DNA of 12,721 nt from Phycisphaerales bacterium. GTDB taxonomy: Bacteria > Planctomycetota > Phycisphaerae > SM23-33. Each line of letters begins with the position of its first letter. Position 1 is the first letter of the stretch. The stretch is from contig PMBX01000091.1 in the NCBI GenBank assembly GCA_003153915.1, forward strand, positions 1 to 12,721, given 5' to 3'. The notes below the pieces were generated by a model, which did no database searches, was not told where the DNA came from, and saw only the letters and a program-made list of their open reading frames with translations. A program made the position numbers and the translations under genes. This document shows, one piece after another, positions 1-7,190 of the stretch.

Positions 1-924
1 TACGTCGCCGACCACTTCCAATACCTTGCCAGCCTGGGAATTATCGTGCTGTTTTCCGCAGTTGCCTGGCGCGCAATCCAACACATGACCAACCCGCGAC
101 TGCGACACGCGGTCTACACCGCCCTTACCGGCTTGCTGATCCTGCTGGGCGCGGCAACCTGGCGACAAGGGTACGACTACCGAGACATCGAAACGCTTTG
201 GAACCAGACGATAAAAAAAAACCCCTATTGCTTTATGGCCTACAACAACCTGGGCGTGTTGTACGGAGATCGCAAGGACCGCTCCACGGAGTCGGTTTAC
301 TATCGCAAGGCGCTGGAGATAAACCCCAGGTTTGCCGAAGCCCACTACAACATGGCCAATGTTCTGTATGCCCTTGGAGATTCCGACAGCGCCATTGATC
401 ACTACCGCAAGGCCATTGAGTTTGATCCCCTATACATGGAGGCCCACGCCAACCTGGCCAACGTATTGCAGGGACTGGGGAACTTTGATGAAGCCCTCAT
501 CCACTATCACCGGGCGCTTCAGATCCATTCCGGTTTTGACAACGCGCACAACAATCTGGCGATCCTGCTGGATAAAATGGGCCGCCGCGAGGAAGCCGTC
601 AATCATTGGCGCCAGGCTGCGGCGCTGCGGCCGGCTAACGCCCTATACCACGTCAACCTGGCGGGAGGGCTGCTGAAAACCAAAGCGTACAGCGAAGCCG
701 CCAAGCAGTGCGCCGAAGCATTGCGGATCGAACCTGATAACGTGGACGCCCAGTGCATCCTGGGCGCCGCGCGGCTGGAACTGGGTCAATTTGACTTAGC
801 CATCGCGGGCCTCAACGAGACCCTGCGACGCAACTCGGGCAACTCCAAGGTCGATGCCCTGCTGCGAAGGATCGAAGCCAGGATTCAAAAGAAAACCACT
901 TCATCCGCTACCGCCCCGGGATAA
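1..924 (+). CDS. Membrane-anchored TPR protein, 3' part (start lies before the window)
   Basis: The reading frame is open from base 1 to the TAA at 922-924 (307 codons). The GTG at 46 is internal, because the protein already reads YVADHFQYLASLG before it; this resembles the conserved segment before the last membrane helices of TMTC-like/PMT-like TPR membrane proteins. Two hydrophobic segments follow (about residues 12-26 and 38-55). Then come six tandem 34-residue TPR units (about residues 63-270), each with the usual A-x-x-N-L-A / A-x-x-x-Y-x-x-A-L-x-x-x-P pattern. A short charged tail ends in Ser/Thr/Ala. TPRs are protein-interaction scaffolds; the missing N-terminal part probably holds more helices, possibly glycosyltransferase-like. 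The gene converges on the RNase E gene with 93 bp between the stops. The precise role is unknown; TPR and membrane assignments are firm. Confidence 0.85.
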   Translation, partial: YVADHFQYLASLGIIVLFSAVAWRAIQHMTNPRLRHAVYTALTGLLILLGAATWRQGYDYRDIETLWNQTIKKNPYCFMAYNNLGVLYGDRKDRSTESVYYRKALEINPRFAEAHYNMANVLYALGDSDSAIDHYRKAIEFDPLYMEAHANLANVLQGLGNFDEALIHYHRALQIHSGFDNAHNNLAILLDKMGRREEAVNHWRQAAALRPANALYHVNLAGGLLKTKAYSEAAKQCAEALRIEPDNVDAQCILGAARLELGQFDLAIAGLNETLRRNSGNSKVDALLRRIEARIQKKTTSSATAPG

Positions 925-1017
925 TCCGCGAACCCCAATAGGCGGCAATCACTCGGTGGGGCCTTGGTTTCCAACCGGTCATACCAACACTCGAGCGGGT
1001 TCTTTCCGTACTTGAAG

Positions 1018-3126
1018 CTACGGCGGAGGCGGAGCCGAGTCATTGTGAGACGGGGACGATTGGGTTCCGCCTCCTTGCTGGGGGCCATGGTGTTTCTTAC
1101 CCCCCCGCCGACGGCGGCGACGCTTGTGGGGCTGGCCTGGCGGCAAGGCCCCAAGAGCCGCCTGGCCGGACGGTTCGCCCGGAGCACCTGGGATGGCCGG
1201 TGCGTGATTCGCGGCGGATTGCGGTTCAGGAGGCGTTATGGGCTGTTGCTCCCCGACCGTAGGAGTCGAGGACAGCCCGCCCACCGGCGGGGTCGAGACG
1301 AAAGCGGGTCCTAGTGGTCCCGTTGGGGGCGTTATCGCTGCCGGGGGCTGTTGTCCCTGGCCTTCGCCGCGTCCCTTGTGCCTCCTGCGTCCTCGTCTTC
1401 GCCGGCCAGTTGGTTGTTGCCCGGAACCATTCTGCGGCTGCGGTTCGCCCGATGGAGCGCCAACCTGCTCCGCGGGAGGTTGCTGGGGCACTTGGTCGTC
1501 GAAATCTTCGGTCTCCGGCTGATCGTCCTGCACCGAAGGGGCCGAATCCAGGACCGTCACCACGGGCAGTTCCTTGGAAGCAGTTGTGGACATGTCCTGC
1601 TCCCACGCCACTTCGCTGCCTCGGGCATTGGTGCAACTGATTCGGATCTGATCGCCCATCATGGCGGGATCGGCTTGGATGATGATGCCCTTTCCGGTCC
1701 GGGTCTCCAAATCCACAATCTGTTGCCGTTGGTAGTTGGTCAAGTGATGAGCCACGGCCGGGGCGACGGTAACGGTAATGTCGGCGATATCGGGATTGGA
1801 TCCAGCCCGCTGGAGGCTTCGCAGCACCAGCAGCGCGAGGGATTCCTCGGACTTGGTGATTCCGCTTCCCTGGCAGTGGGGGCAGGTACGATAGACGCTG
1901 GCCCGAAGCGACGGCCGGACGCGCTGGCGGGTCATCTCCACGATGCCGAAACTACTGATCCGCAACACCTTGGTCTTGGCCCGGTCCACCTTCATGGCCT
2001 CGCGGAAACTCTTTTCCACGGCGCGGCGGTTCTTCTCCTGTCGCATGTCGATGAAGTCGATGATGATTACCCCGCCCATGTCTCGCAGGCGGAGCTGGCG
2101 GGCGATTTCCCCGGCCGCCTCCTGGTTAATCTTCAGGGCGGTGGTCTCGGCGTCGTTGTGCTCGCGGAACCTGCCGCTGTTTACGTCGATGGCGACCAGG
2201 GCCTCGGTCTGGTCGATGACCAGCGAACCGCCCAGTGGCAGTTCCACCCGCCGGGCGTTGATCTTCTCGATCTCGCGTTCCAGGCCGAAATCGTGGAACA
2301 GCCCGCCCTTGCCCACGTACAGCTCGATGACGTGCTTGACCCGTGGCATGGCCACGTCCAGGAATTCCTTGACTTTCAAGGCCACGGGCTTGCTGTCGCA
2401 GATAATCCGGGAGATATCGGTGTTGTAGACGTCGCGGATGGTGCGAGTTACTAGGTCTGACTCCTGATAGATTTCCGCCGGGGGCTTGGAGGTCTTGATG
2501 CGCTGCTTGACGGACTTCCACAGCCGCGAAAGGTAGTGCAGGTCCCGCTGAAGGTCTCGCTTGGGCCGGTTCATGCCCGCCGTGCGAACGATGAAGCCCA
2601 TGTCCTGGGGCAGGCTGAGGTCCGAGAGGATCTCGCGGGCCTTCTGGCGGGCCTCCTCATCCTCGATCTTGCGGGAGACGCCCATGCGGCTCATTCCGGG
2701 CATCATCACCAGGTACTTGCCTGGGATGGACAGGTAGGTGGTCATCGTCGGGCCTTTGGTGCCGATACCGTCCTTGGTCAACTGGACGATGACCTCCTGG
2801 CCTCGGCGGAGGCACTCCTGGATAGGCGGCCTATCGCGGTGGCGCTGCTTGCGCCCCACGGGTTCTGCGACGCCCTTGCCCTTGGGAAAGTGCTGGGGGT
2901 GCAAGTCCGAAACATGCAGGAAGCCGTTCTTTCCCTCGCCGAAGTCCACGAACGCCGCCTGGATGGCGGGTTCCACGTTGGTCACGCGGGCCTTGTAGAT
3001 GTTGCCCACGCGCGAGGCGCTGCTGGCGCGCTCGACGTACAGCTCTTCCAGCACGCCGTTGTGGACAATAGCGATGCGACACTCCTGTCCCTCGGCGGCG
3101 TTGATCAGCATGGCTTTTTCTTCCAT
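1018..3126 (-). CDS. rne: Ribonuclease E/G family endoribonuclease with long C-terminal tail
   Basis: This is an endoribonuclease for mRNA decay and rRNA/tRNA processing (702 aa). An S1 RNA-binding domain spans about residues 35-130 (VGNIYKARVTNVEPAIQAAFVD), with a charged insertion around 78-103. The DNase-I-like catalytic core carries VAIDVNSG (Asp314) and IIIDFIDM (Asp357), matching the two metal-binding aspartates of E. coli RNase E (303 and 346). The Zn-link is CPHC at Cys415 and Cys418, needed for tetramer formation in the family. From about residue 520 the protein is low-complexity, rich in Pro/Gln/Gly, with two Arg clusters (about 574-588 and 668-678) that look like RNA- or partner-binding patches. 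The tail is longer than in RNase G and shorter than in enterobacterial RNase E. The ATG at 3126 has GGTGAAGGA just upstream. It is the last gene of the run, 47 bp after the DUF2344 gene; DUF2344 followed by rne/rng is also a known order in Clostridia. Confidence 0.95.
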   Translation of the reverse strand: MEEKAMLINAAEGQECRIAIVHNGVLEELYVERASSASRVGNIYKARVTNVEPAIQAAFVDFGEGKNGFLHVSDLHPQHFPKGKGVAEPVGRKQRHRDRPPIQECLRRGQEVIVQLTKDGIGTKGPTMTTYLSIPGKYLVMMPGMSRMGVSRKIEDEEARQKAREILSDLSLPQDMGFIVRTAGMNRPKRDLQRDLHYLSRLWKSVKQRIKTSKPPAEIYQESDLVTRTIRDVYNTDISRIICDSKPVALKVKEFLDVAMPRVKHVIELYVGKGGLFHDFGLEREIEKINARRVELPLGGSLVIDQTEALVAIDVNSGRFREHNDAETTALKINQEAAGEIARQLRLRDMGGVIIIDFIDMRQEKNRRAVEKSFREAMKVDRAKTKVLRISSFGIVEMTRQRVRPSLRASVYRTCPHCQGSGITKSEESLALLVLRSLQRAGSNPDIADITVTVAPAVAHHLTNYQRQQIVDLETRTGKGIIIQADPAMMGDQIRISCTNARGSEVAWEQDMSTTASKELPVVTVLDSAPSVQDDQPETEDFDDQVPQQPPAEQVGAPSGEPQPQNGSGQQPTGRRRRGRRRHKGRGEGQGQQPPAAITPPTGPLGPAFVSTPPVGGLSSTPTVGEQQPITPPEPQSAANHAPAIPGAPGEPSGQAALGALPPGQPHKRRRRRRGGKKHHGPQQGGGTQSSPSHNDSAPPPP

Positions 3127-3173
3127 ATTTCCTTCACCGTGGTTTTGTGCTCGACGTCGGTCGCAGGCCCGTT

Positions 3174-3956
3174 TCAGGAGGCCTCGGTTCGGCGCGGAGC
3201 AAAATTATATTCCACCGCCGTGCGCTCCACGGCGGCCAGATGGATCCGTTCGTCCAATCCCAATAGCTTCAATACTTCCCCCGGTCTGGCCCAGGCGTCT
3301 CCACATGGAACAGCCGACCAGGAGAGAATGCCCCTCTCCAGCCGCAAATCGGCCACCATCGGCCGGATGTCGATGTCTCGCGACTCCATCGCCGCCCTGG
3401 GCCTGGCCCGCTTGGGCGTCGTGCGACGCGCGATCATCCATCGGTCCCTCTCGGCTAGCTCTTTCAACCGGCTGGCGACGGCGTCCTGTTGGCCCTTTTC
3501 CAGGGCCAACTCATAGCGGACCTTCCAGGGCAAGGGCATGGCCCCCCCCGCCAAGGGTGCGGCGCGGAGGAATCGCATCCCCCGCGGGGCCTGTGCCTGC
3601 AAATCGCTCACCAATACCTCGTCGCTAATGGACTCCCCTACCTGCCTACTATCGGTGTTGGGCTGTTCCAGGCTTATCACCACGATACCATCGCGACTGG
3701 TTACACCGACTGGACAAGGGGGCAGCACCGCCAGGTGAGGATGAGGATTGAACCCCTGGGAGTATCGCAGCGGAAGACCGGCGCGAGTGGCGGCATATTC
3801 CAGCGCGCGGACCGTGTCGTGGTGGGACAGGAAACGCAGATCGCCCTCCACGGCCAGCCAGATGGCCCATCGCTGATGCACCGGTACGGTCAATTCCTTT
3901 CGGGCCCTTGCCGCCTCGGTCGAATCACCGCCAACAGAACCGCCCCGTCCTAGCAT
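3174..3956 (-). CDS. DUF2344 / TIGR03936 radical-SAM-associated protein
   Basis: The 260-aa protein carries the hallmarks of TIGR03936 (DUF2344): LRFLSHHD at about 40-47 and LPLRYSQGFNPHP at about 61-73, then a Pro-Val-Gly-Val-x-Ser segment. The biochemical role is unknown. In many genomes the domain is fused to, or directly follows, a B12-binding radical SAM protein (TIGR03960), and it commonly precedes the rne/rng gene, as it does here. No radical SAM gene precedes it in this window; ptsI does. The frame is open back to 4058 inside ptsI, but I chose the ATG at 3956. It starts 25 bp after the ptsI stop, and the upstream extension would overlap ptsI and looks unlike the family. A GTG at 3881, right before the conserved domain, is an alternative start. 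Family call is good; start is moderately sure. Confidence 0.85.
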   Translation of the reverse strand: MLGRGGSVGGDSTEAARARKELTVPVHQRWAIWLAVEGDLRFLSHHDTVRALEYAATRAGLPLRYSQGFNPHPHLAVLPPCPVGVTSRDGIVVISLEQPNTDSRQVGESISDEVLVSDLQAQAPRGMRFLRAAPLAGGAMPLPWKVRYELALEKGQQDAVASRLKELAERDRWMIARRTTPKRARPRAAMESRDIDIRPMVADLRLERGILSWSAVPCGDAWARPGEVLKLLGLDERIHLAAVERTAVEYNFAPRRTEAS

Positions 3957-3981
3957 TGTCCACCGGCCTGCGGAGCCGACG

Positions 3982-5727
3982 TCAGGTGGCGTAGGCTTCC
4001 GGGAGGATACGGCGCGTTTCGACGCGAAGGTAGTTGGTGACTTCCATGTCCGAGTCAAAGCTCATCACTCGCCGGGCGACCTGGAGGGCCTGTTCCATGG
4101 TCACCGAGCGGATCACTTTCTTGATTTCCGGTATCGCCGGCGGGGCAACGGAGAAAGTCCTCAGCCCCAATCCCAGCAGTAGCAACGTAAACTGCGGGTC
4201 GCCGGCCATCTCACCGCACAGGCTCACCGGAACGTCGTACCGCTGCCCGGTGCGGATGATCTCCTTGATCAACATCAACACCGCCGGGTGGGCGGCGGTG
4301 AACAGCGAGGCGACCTTCTCATTACCCCGGTCCACTGCCAGAGTATACTGCACCAGGTCGTTGGTTCCGATGGAAAAGAAGTCCACTTCCTTGGCGAACG
4401 CCTCGCATTGCAGGGCGGCAGAGGGCGTTTCTACCATCATTCCGATGGGCATGTCGGCGCGGTGGGGGATATCCTCTTCCTCCAGGTCCTCGATCACATC
4501 CCGCACAACGGACTTGGCCTGGCGCAGCTCCAGCATATTACTGATGAGCGGAAACATCATGGACGCCTGGGCATCCACGCTGGCGCGAAGGATGGCGCGT
4601 ATCTGCGTGCGGAACATGGGGAGGTTCTGGAGGCAGAAACGGATGCTTCGGCAGCCCAGGAACGGGTTGCGCTCGGGGATTCTGGCCCGGGTCTGGGTGT
4701 ACTTGTCGGCGCCTAAGTCCAGGGTGCGGATGACAACGGGGCGACCGGTGCATAACTCCGCCACATGGCGGTAGGCCTGGTAATGGTCTTCCTCCGTAGG
4801 TTCGGCGTCGCTGCCCAGGTAGAGAAACTCGGTGCGGTACAAACCGATGCCCTGGCCACCCTTGTCAAAGACGGTCGTCACCTCGTCGGGGAACTCGATG
4901 TTGCCCAGCAGCGCGATCTCATGGCCGTCCTTGGTGATGGCCGGCAGGTCTCGCAAGGTATCCAGGCTGTGGATGAATTCCACTTGCTGACGGGAGTATT
5001 GCTCGTACTCCTCAATGAGTCGGGGATCGGGGTCGATGATGACCACGCCGCGGTTTCCGTCGATGATGACGACATCACCACCGGCGGCCTCGGAAGTGAT
5101 GTCGTTGAGGCCCACCACCGCCGGAATCCCCAGCGCGCGGGCGACAATGGCGGTGTGGCTGGTCTGCCCGCCGGCGTCAATGGCTAGACCCTTGACGTGC
5201 CGGCGGTCCAGGTTAACGGTTTGGGAGGGTGTCAGGTCGTGCGCCAGGAGGTTGACTTCTCGCGTCAGGTGCGACAACAGTTGTTGTCGCTGCCCGATAA
5301 GGTTCCGCAGTAATCTCCGCTCCACGTCGCGAATGTCCTTGACCCGCTCGGCCAGGTATTCGGGCATGGAGAGGAATTCCTTGGCGTAGCCGCGGAGGAT
5401 GTTGGCGACGGCATATTCGGCTGTGACGTGCCCGCCCAGCACCAGGTCGGAGAATTTCTTCTGGAGCACCTTGTCGTCCAACAGCCCCAGATGGAAGTCG
5501 AAGATGCTGGCGGTTTCCTTGCCCAGGCGATCGGCGGCTCGCTTGCGGAGGTCTTGGATTTCCTTACGGCTGATGGCGACGACCTTGCGGAGGCGGCCCA
5601 GTTCCGCCTGAGCGTGGTCCACGGGCACGTGGCGTTCCTGTATATCGAACTCCTCGGTATCCAGCACCACCACCGGTGCGATGGCCACGCCGGGAGAAAC
5701 ACCGATGCCTTTCTTGGTCTTCATCAT
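3982..5727 (-). CDS. ptsI: Phosphoenolpyruvate-protein phosphotransferase (PTS enzyme I)
   Basis: Enzyme I autophosphorylates from PEP and hands the phosphate to HPr in the cytoplasm. At 581 aa it has the full normal length. The N-terminal phosphohistidine domain has GGQTSHTAIVAR with active-site His191 (E. coli His189). The PEP-binding TIM-barrel domain shows GLYRTEF (Arg298), VIRTLDLGADK (Arg334), the metal-binding segment MMVETPSAAL (Glu433 in the position expected for a ligand), GTNDLVQY, and the catalytic Cys504 in SLCGEMAGD. All key residues are present, so the enzyme should be active. Two consecutive ATGs (5727, 5724) can start it; a purine-rich GGCAGGT lies a little over ten bases upstream. 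It is 52 bp after ptsH and 25 bp before the DUF2344 start, consistent with co-transcription. Confidence 0.97.
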   Translation of the reverse strand: MMKTKKGIGVSPGVAIAPVVVLDTEEFDIQERHVPVDHAQAELGRLRKVVAISRKEIQDLRKRAADRLGKETASIFDFHLGLLDDKVLQKKFSDLVLGGHVTAEYAVANILRGYAKEFLSMPEYLAERVKDIRDVERRLLRNLIGQRQQLLSHLTREVNLLAHDLTPSQTVNLDRRHVKGLAIDAGGQTSHTAIVARALGIPAVVGLNDITSEAAGGDVVIIDGNRGVVIIDPDPRLIEEYEQYSRQQVEFIHSLDTLRDLPAITKDGHEIALLGNIEFPDEVTTVFDKGGQGIGLYRTEFLYLGSDAEPTEEDHYQAYRHVAELCTGRPVVIRTLDLGADKYTQTRARIPERNPFLGCRSIRFCLQNLPMFRTQIRAILRASVDAQASMMFPLISNMLELRQAKSVVRDVIEDLEEEDIPHRADMPIGMMVETPSAALQCEAFAKEVDFFSIGTNDLVQYTLAVDRGNEKVASLFTAAHPAVLMLIKEIIRTGQRYDVPVSLCGEMAGDPQFTLLLLGLGLRTFSVAPPAIPEIKKVIRSVTMEQALQVARRVMSFDSDMEVTNYLRVETRRILPEAYAT

Positions 5728-5779
5728 CGGCCCGTATCGACCTGCCTGTTCCGCACAAAACCCTCAATGGCGGCGGAGA

Positions 5780-6058
5780 TCATTCTTCCATCTCTCCGAA
5801 ACCGTCCTCCACCAGTTTCTTCAATGCCGCCAAGGCCTCGGCGGCGTCCTTCCCGTCGGCCAGGAGTTTCAGCACGGTTCCCTGCGTCCCAGCCAATCGC
5901 ATCACGGACATAATGCTCTTGGCGTCCACGGTCAGCACGCCGTTAGACACCTCGATCTTGCTGGCGAAGCGGTTGGCCAGTTCCACGAACTGCATCGCAG
6001 GACGGGCGTGCAACCCGTACTTGTTGACGATGGTGACTTCTTGCTCAAGGGTGTCCAA
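5780..6058 (-). CDS. ptsH: HPr phosphocarrier protein (TTG start)
   Basis: HPr takes phosphate from enzyme I and passes it to EIIA proteins. The 92-aa protein has the active-site segment NKYGLHARPA with His17 (His15 in model HPr) and the second conserved segment AKSIMSVMRL. Ser48 in the latter aligns with the Ser46 that HPr kinase phosphorylates in Firmicutes and some Gram-negatives, so serine-level control is possible; no hprK is seen here. The start codon is TTG at 6058-6056. No ATG or GTG lies in frame between it and the upstream in-frame TAA (6092-6094), and the next candidate is Met22, past the active site. GGAA sits about 7 nt upstream as a weak ribosome binding site. The gene is 33 nt after ptsN and in the same reading frame. 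Family call is very firm. Confidence 0.95.
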   Translation of the reverse strand: MDTLEQEVTIVNKYGLHARPAMQFVELANRFASKIEVSNGVLTVDAKSIMSVMRLAGTQGTVLKLLADGKDAAEALAALKKLVEDGFGEMEE

Positions 6059-6074
6059 TGCGGTGTTCCGATCA

Positions 6075-6089
6075 CCCGCCTGCGGCGGG
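6075..6089 (-). other. GC hairpin between the ptsN stop and the ptsH TTG start
   Basis: CCCGCC, a 3-nt loop and GGCGGG form a perfect 6-bp all-GC stem. It begins 2 nt after the ptsN TAA and ends about 16 nt before the ptsH TTG. It lacks a U run, so it is unlikely to terminate. It might modulate translation of ptsH or termination of ptsN translation. Confidence 0.45.
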
Positions 6090-6091
6090 GG

Positions 6092-6559
6092 TTAGCCCAA
6101 CTCGTCGGCCTCCTGGATCAGTTCGACAATGGATTCCTTGGTCTCGCTCTGGCGGAGAAACTTTCGGAAGATGTCCCGCTGCACGTGCCGGAAGATGGTC
6201 TCCATGGCCTGAAGATGCTCATCGGGGCTGTCGGGACTGGACAGCAACAGGATGACGGAATAGACGGGCTTGGCGTCCAAAGCCGAGAAATCTATGCCCT
6301 CGCTGGAGCGGCCGATGGTTCCAATGGGCTTCTTTACGCCCTTGAGCTTGGCGTGCGGAAGGGCCACGCCCTTTCCAATCCCCGTGGTGGCCTGGGCTTC
6401 GCGGGCCAGGACGGCCTTGATCACGTCCGGGACGCTTTTCTTGGTAATCGCCCCGGCCGAGGCCATGGCTTCTACCAGTTCGCTGATCGCCTCGTCCCGA
6501 TTGCGGGCCTTGAGTTCCGGCACGATCGCATCTGTCACCATGATGTCCGACAATTTCAT
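6092..6559 (-). CDS. ptsN: PTS EIIA (fructose/PtsN type), regulatory EIIA
   Basis: The 155-aa protein is a PTS EIIA type-2 domain and little more. The phosphorylatable histidine is His69 in the motif GIGKGVALPHAK, followed by the conserved PIGTIGRSSEGIDF stretch and a C-terminal helix region (DEHLQAMETIFRHV). Such single-domain EIIA proteins encoded next to hpf are PtsN/EIIA-Ntr-like and act as signalling proteins instead of sugar transporters. No EIIB or EIIC is present in the window, which supports that reading. The frame is open back to 6607, but the ATG at 6559 is chosen because AGGAG lies 6 nt upstream and the family begins M-x-L-S-D. The gene lies 135 bp after hpf and 33 bp before ptsH, in the ptsH reading frame. 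Confidence 0.93.
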   Translation of the reverse strand: MKLSDIMVTDAIVPELKARNRDEAISELVEAMASAGAITKKSVPDVIKAVLAREAQATTGIGKGVALPHAKLKGVKKPIGTIGRSSEGIDFSALDAKPVYSVILLLSSPDSPDEHLQAMETIFRHVQRDIFRKFLRQSETKESIVELIQEADELG

Positions 6560-6668
6560 GTTTCGCTCCTGCAAGAGTCGTGGAACGCCTCGCGCCCGCC
6601 AAGGCAAGTTTCAGAGTCGCGAAGGCGGTTATGAGTGTATCGACCCGCTGGTCCGTACGCCAGAGGGC

Positions 6669-6696
6669 AGCTTGCTTCCTAGAGCGAGGACAAGCT
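6669..6696 (-). other. Hairpin at the hpf stop codon, between hpf and ptsN
   Basis: AGCTTG (6669-6674) pairs with CAAGCT (6691-6696), and inside it TCCT (6677-6680) pairs with AGGA (6687-6690). This gives 10 base pairs with a 2-nt bulge and a 6-nt loop. It overlaps the hpf stop codon (6695-6697). No T run follows on the minus strand, so it is not a classical intrinsic terminator. It could protect the hpf 3' end or be a processing or attenuation site. Confidence 0.45.
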
Positions 6697-7015
6697 ATAG
6701 GACCACCTGGTCATGCGGGGGGCCTTGGCGGTCCCGGACCTTGTCTTTGTGCCGCCGTAACTGCTGGCTGATCTTGTCCAGGCAATGATCCAGGCAGGCG
6801 TACATGTCTTCGTCATGGTGGCTGGCGACGAAGGTATTCCTTCGCCTGGCGGTGACGATGATCTCCACCTTAAACTTTTCCGCCTCCTTGTCCAGGACCA
6901 CCTCGATGGTCTGAACGCTGTCGTAGAACCGCTGTAACTTCGAAACCTTGCCCTCGATACGGTCCCGGATAGCATCGGTCACCGACATGTGGGGAGCCTT
7001 CACCAGGATGTTCAC
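6695..7015 (-). CDS. hpf: Ribosome hibernation promoting factor (short HPF/YfiA type, GTG start)
   Basis: This protein binds the small ribosomal subunit and promotes inactive ribosomes in stationary phase. At 106 aa it is the short form, lacking the C-terminal dimerisation domain of long HPF. It begins VNILVKAPHMSVTDAIRDRI and shows the family pattern: beta strand, helix (about 12-30), then VEIIVTARRRN and the helix HHDEDMYACLDHCLDKISQQL. The start is GTG at 7015, chosen because a perfect AAGGAGGT sits 6 nt upstream. The frame continues upstream without family similarity. It is first of the hpf-ptsN-ptsH-ptsI run; hpf followed by ptsN is a conserved pair known from the rpoN region of Proteobacteria, although no rpoN is present here. 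Confidence 0.93.
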   Translation of the reverse strand: MNILVKAPHMSVTDAIRDRIEGKVSKLQRFYDSVQTIEVVLDKEAEKFKVEIIVTARRRNTFVASHHDEDMYACLDHCLDKISQQLRRHKDKVRDRQGPPHDQVVL

Positions 7016-7148
7016 GTGCCTACCTCCTTGCCATGGGCCGCCAGGTCCGCCAACTGGAGGGCCTGGGCAGCGCGGGTTAGTTCCGGTATCCGGCCGGGTG
7101 GAATGATAACCGCACAACTGACCACGAACCGGATGGCCTCGTCACCAT

Positions 7149-7184
7149 CTAGTATTCTCACTAGTATACCCACTAGAGAAACAC
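7149..7184. repeat. CTAG direct repeats with 12-bp period, operator-like
   Basis: Three consecutive 12-bp steps each begin with CTAG at 7149, 7161 and 7173. The first two units, CTAGTATTCTCA and CTAGTATACCCA, match at 10 of 12 positions; the third (CTAGAGAAACAC) shares CTAG and the preceding CA. The array lies at the predicted transcription start and the first about 35 nt downstream of the putative hpf promoter, a typical place for a repressor site. The regulator is unknown. Confidence 0.5.
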
Positions 7185-7190
7185 CCGGTC

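Noticed and set aside
925..1017. Possible bidirectional terminator between the TPR gene and rne
   Set aside because: Only a 5-bp stem with a 19-nt loop (933-937 with 957-961) and a 4-bp stem were found, with no T run on either side; not enough to call.
1351..2454. Open frame of 367 codons on the plus strand opposite the RNase E gene
   Set aside because: It is antisense to the conserved catalytic core of RNase E, has no recognisable domain, and is an expected by-product of GC-rich codon usage.
2536..3516. Open frame of 326 codons on the plus strand across the rne / DUF2344 junction
   Set aside because: It is antisense to two well-supported genes and shows no family similarity.
3957..4058. 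Upstream extension of the DUF2344 gene overlapping the end of ptsI
   Set aside because: The extra 34 residues overlap ptsI and look unlike the family, whereas the ATG at 3956 starts cleanly after the ptsI stop.
5681..6634. Open frame of 317 codons on the plus strand opposite ptsH and ptsN
   Set aside because: The opposite strand carries HPr and EIIA with all motifs; this frame is a mirror of their codon bias.
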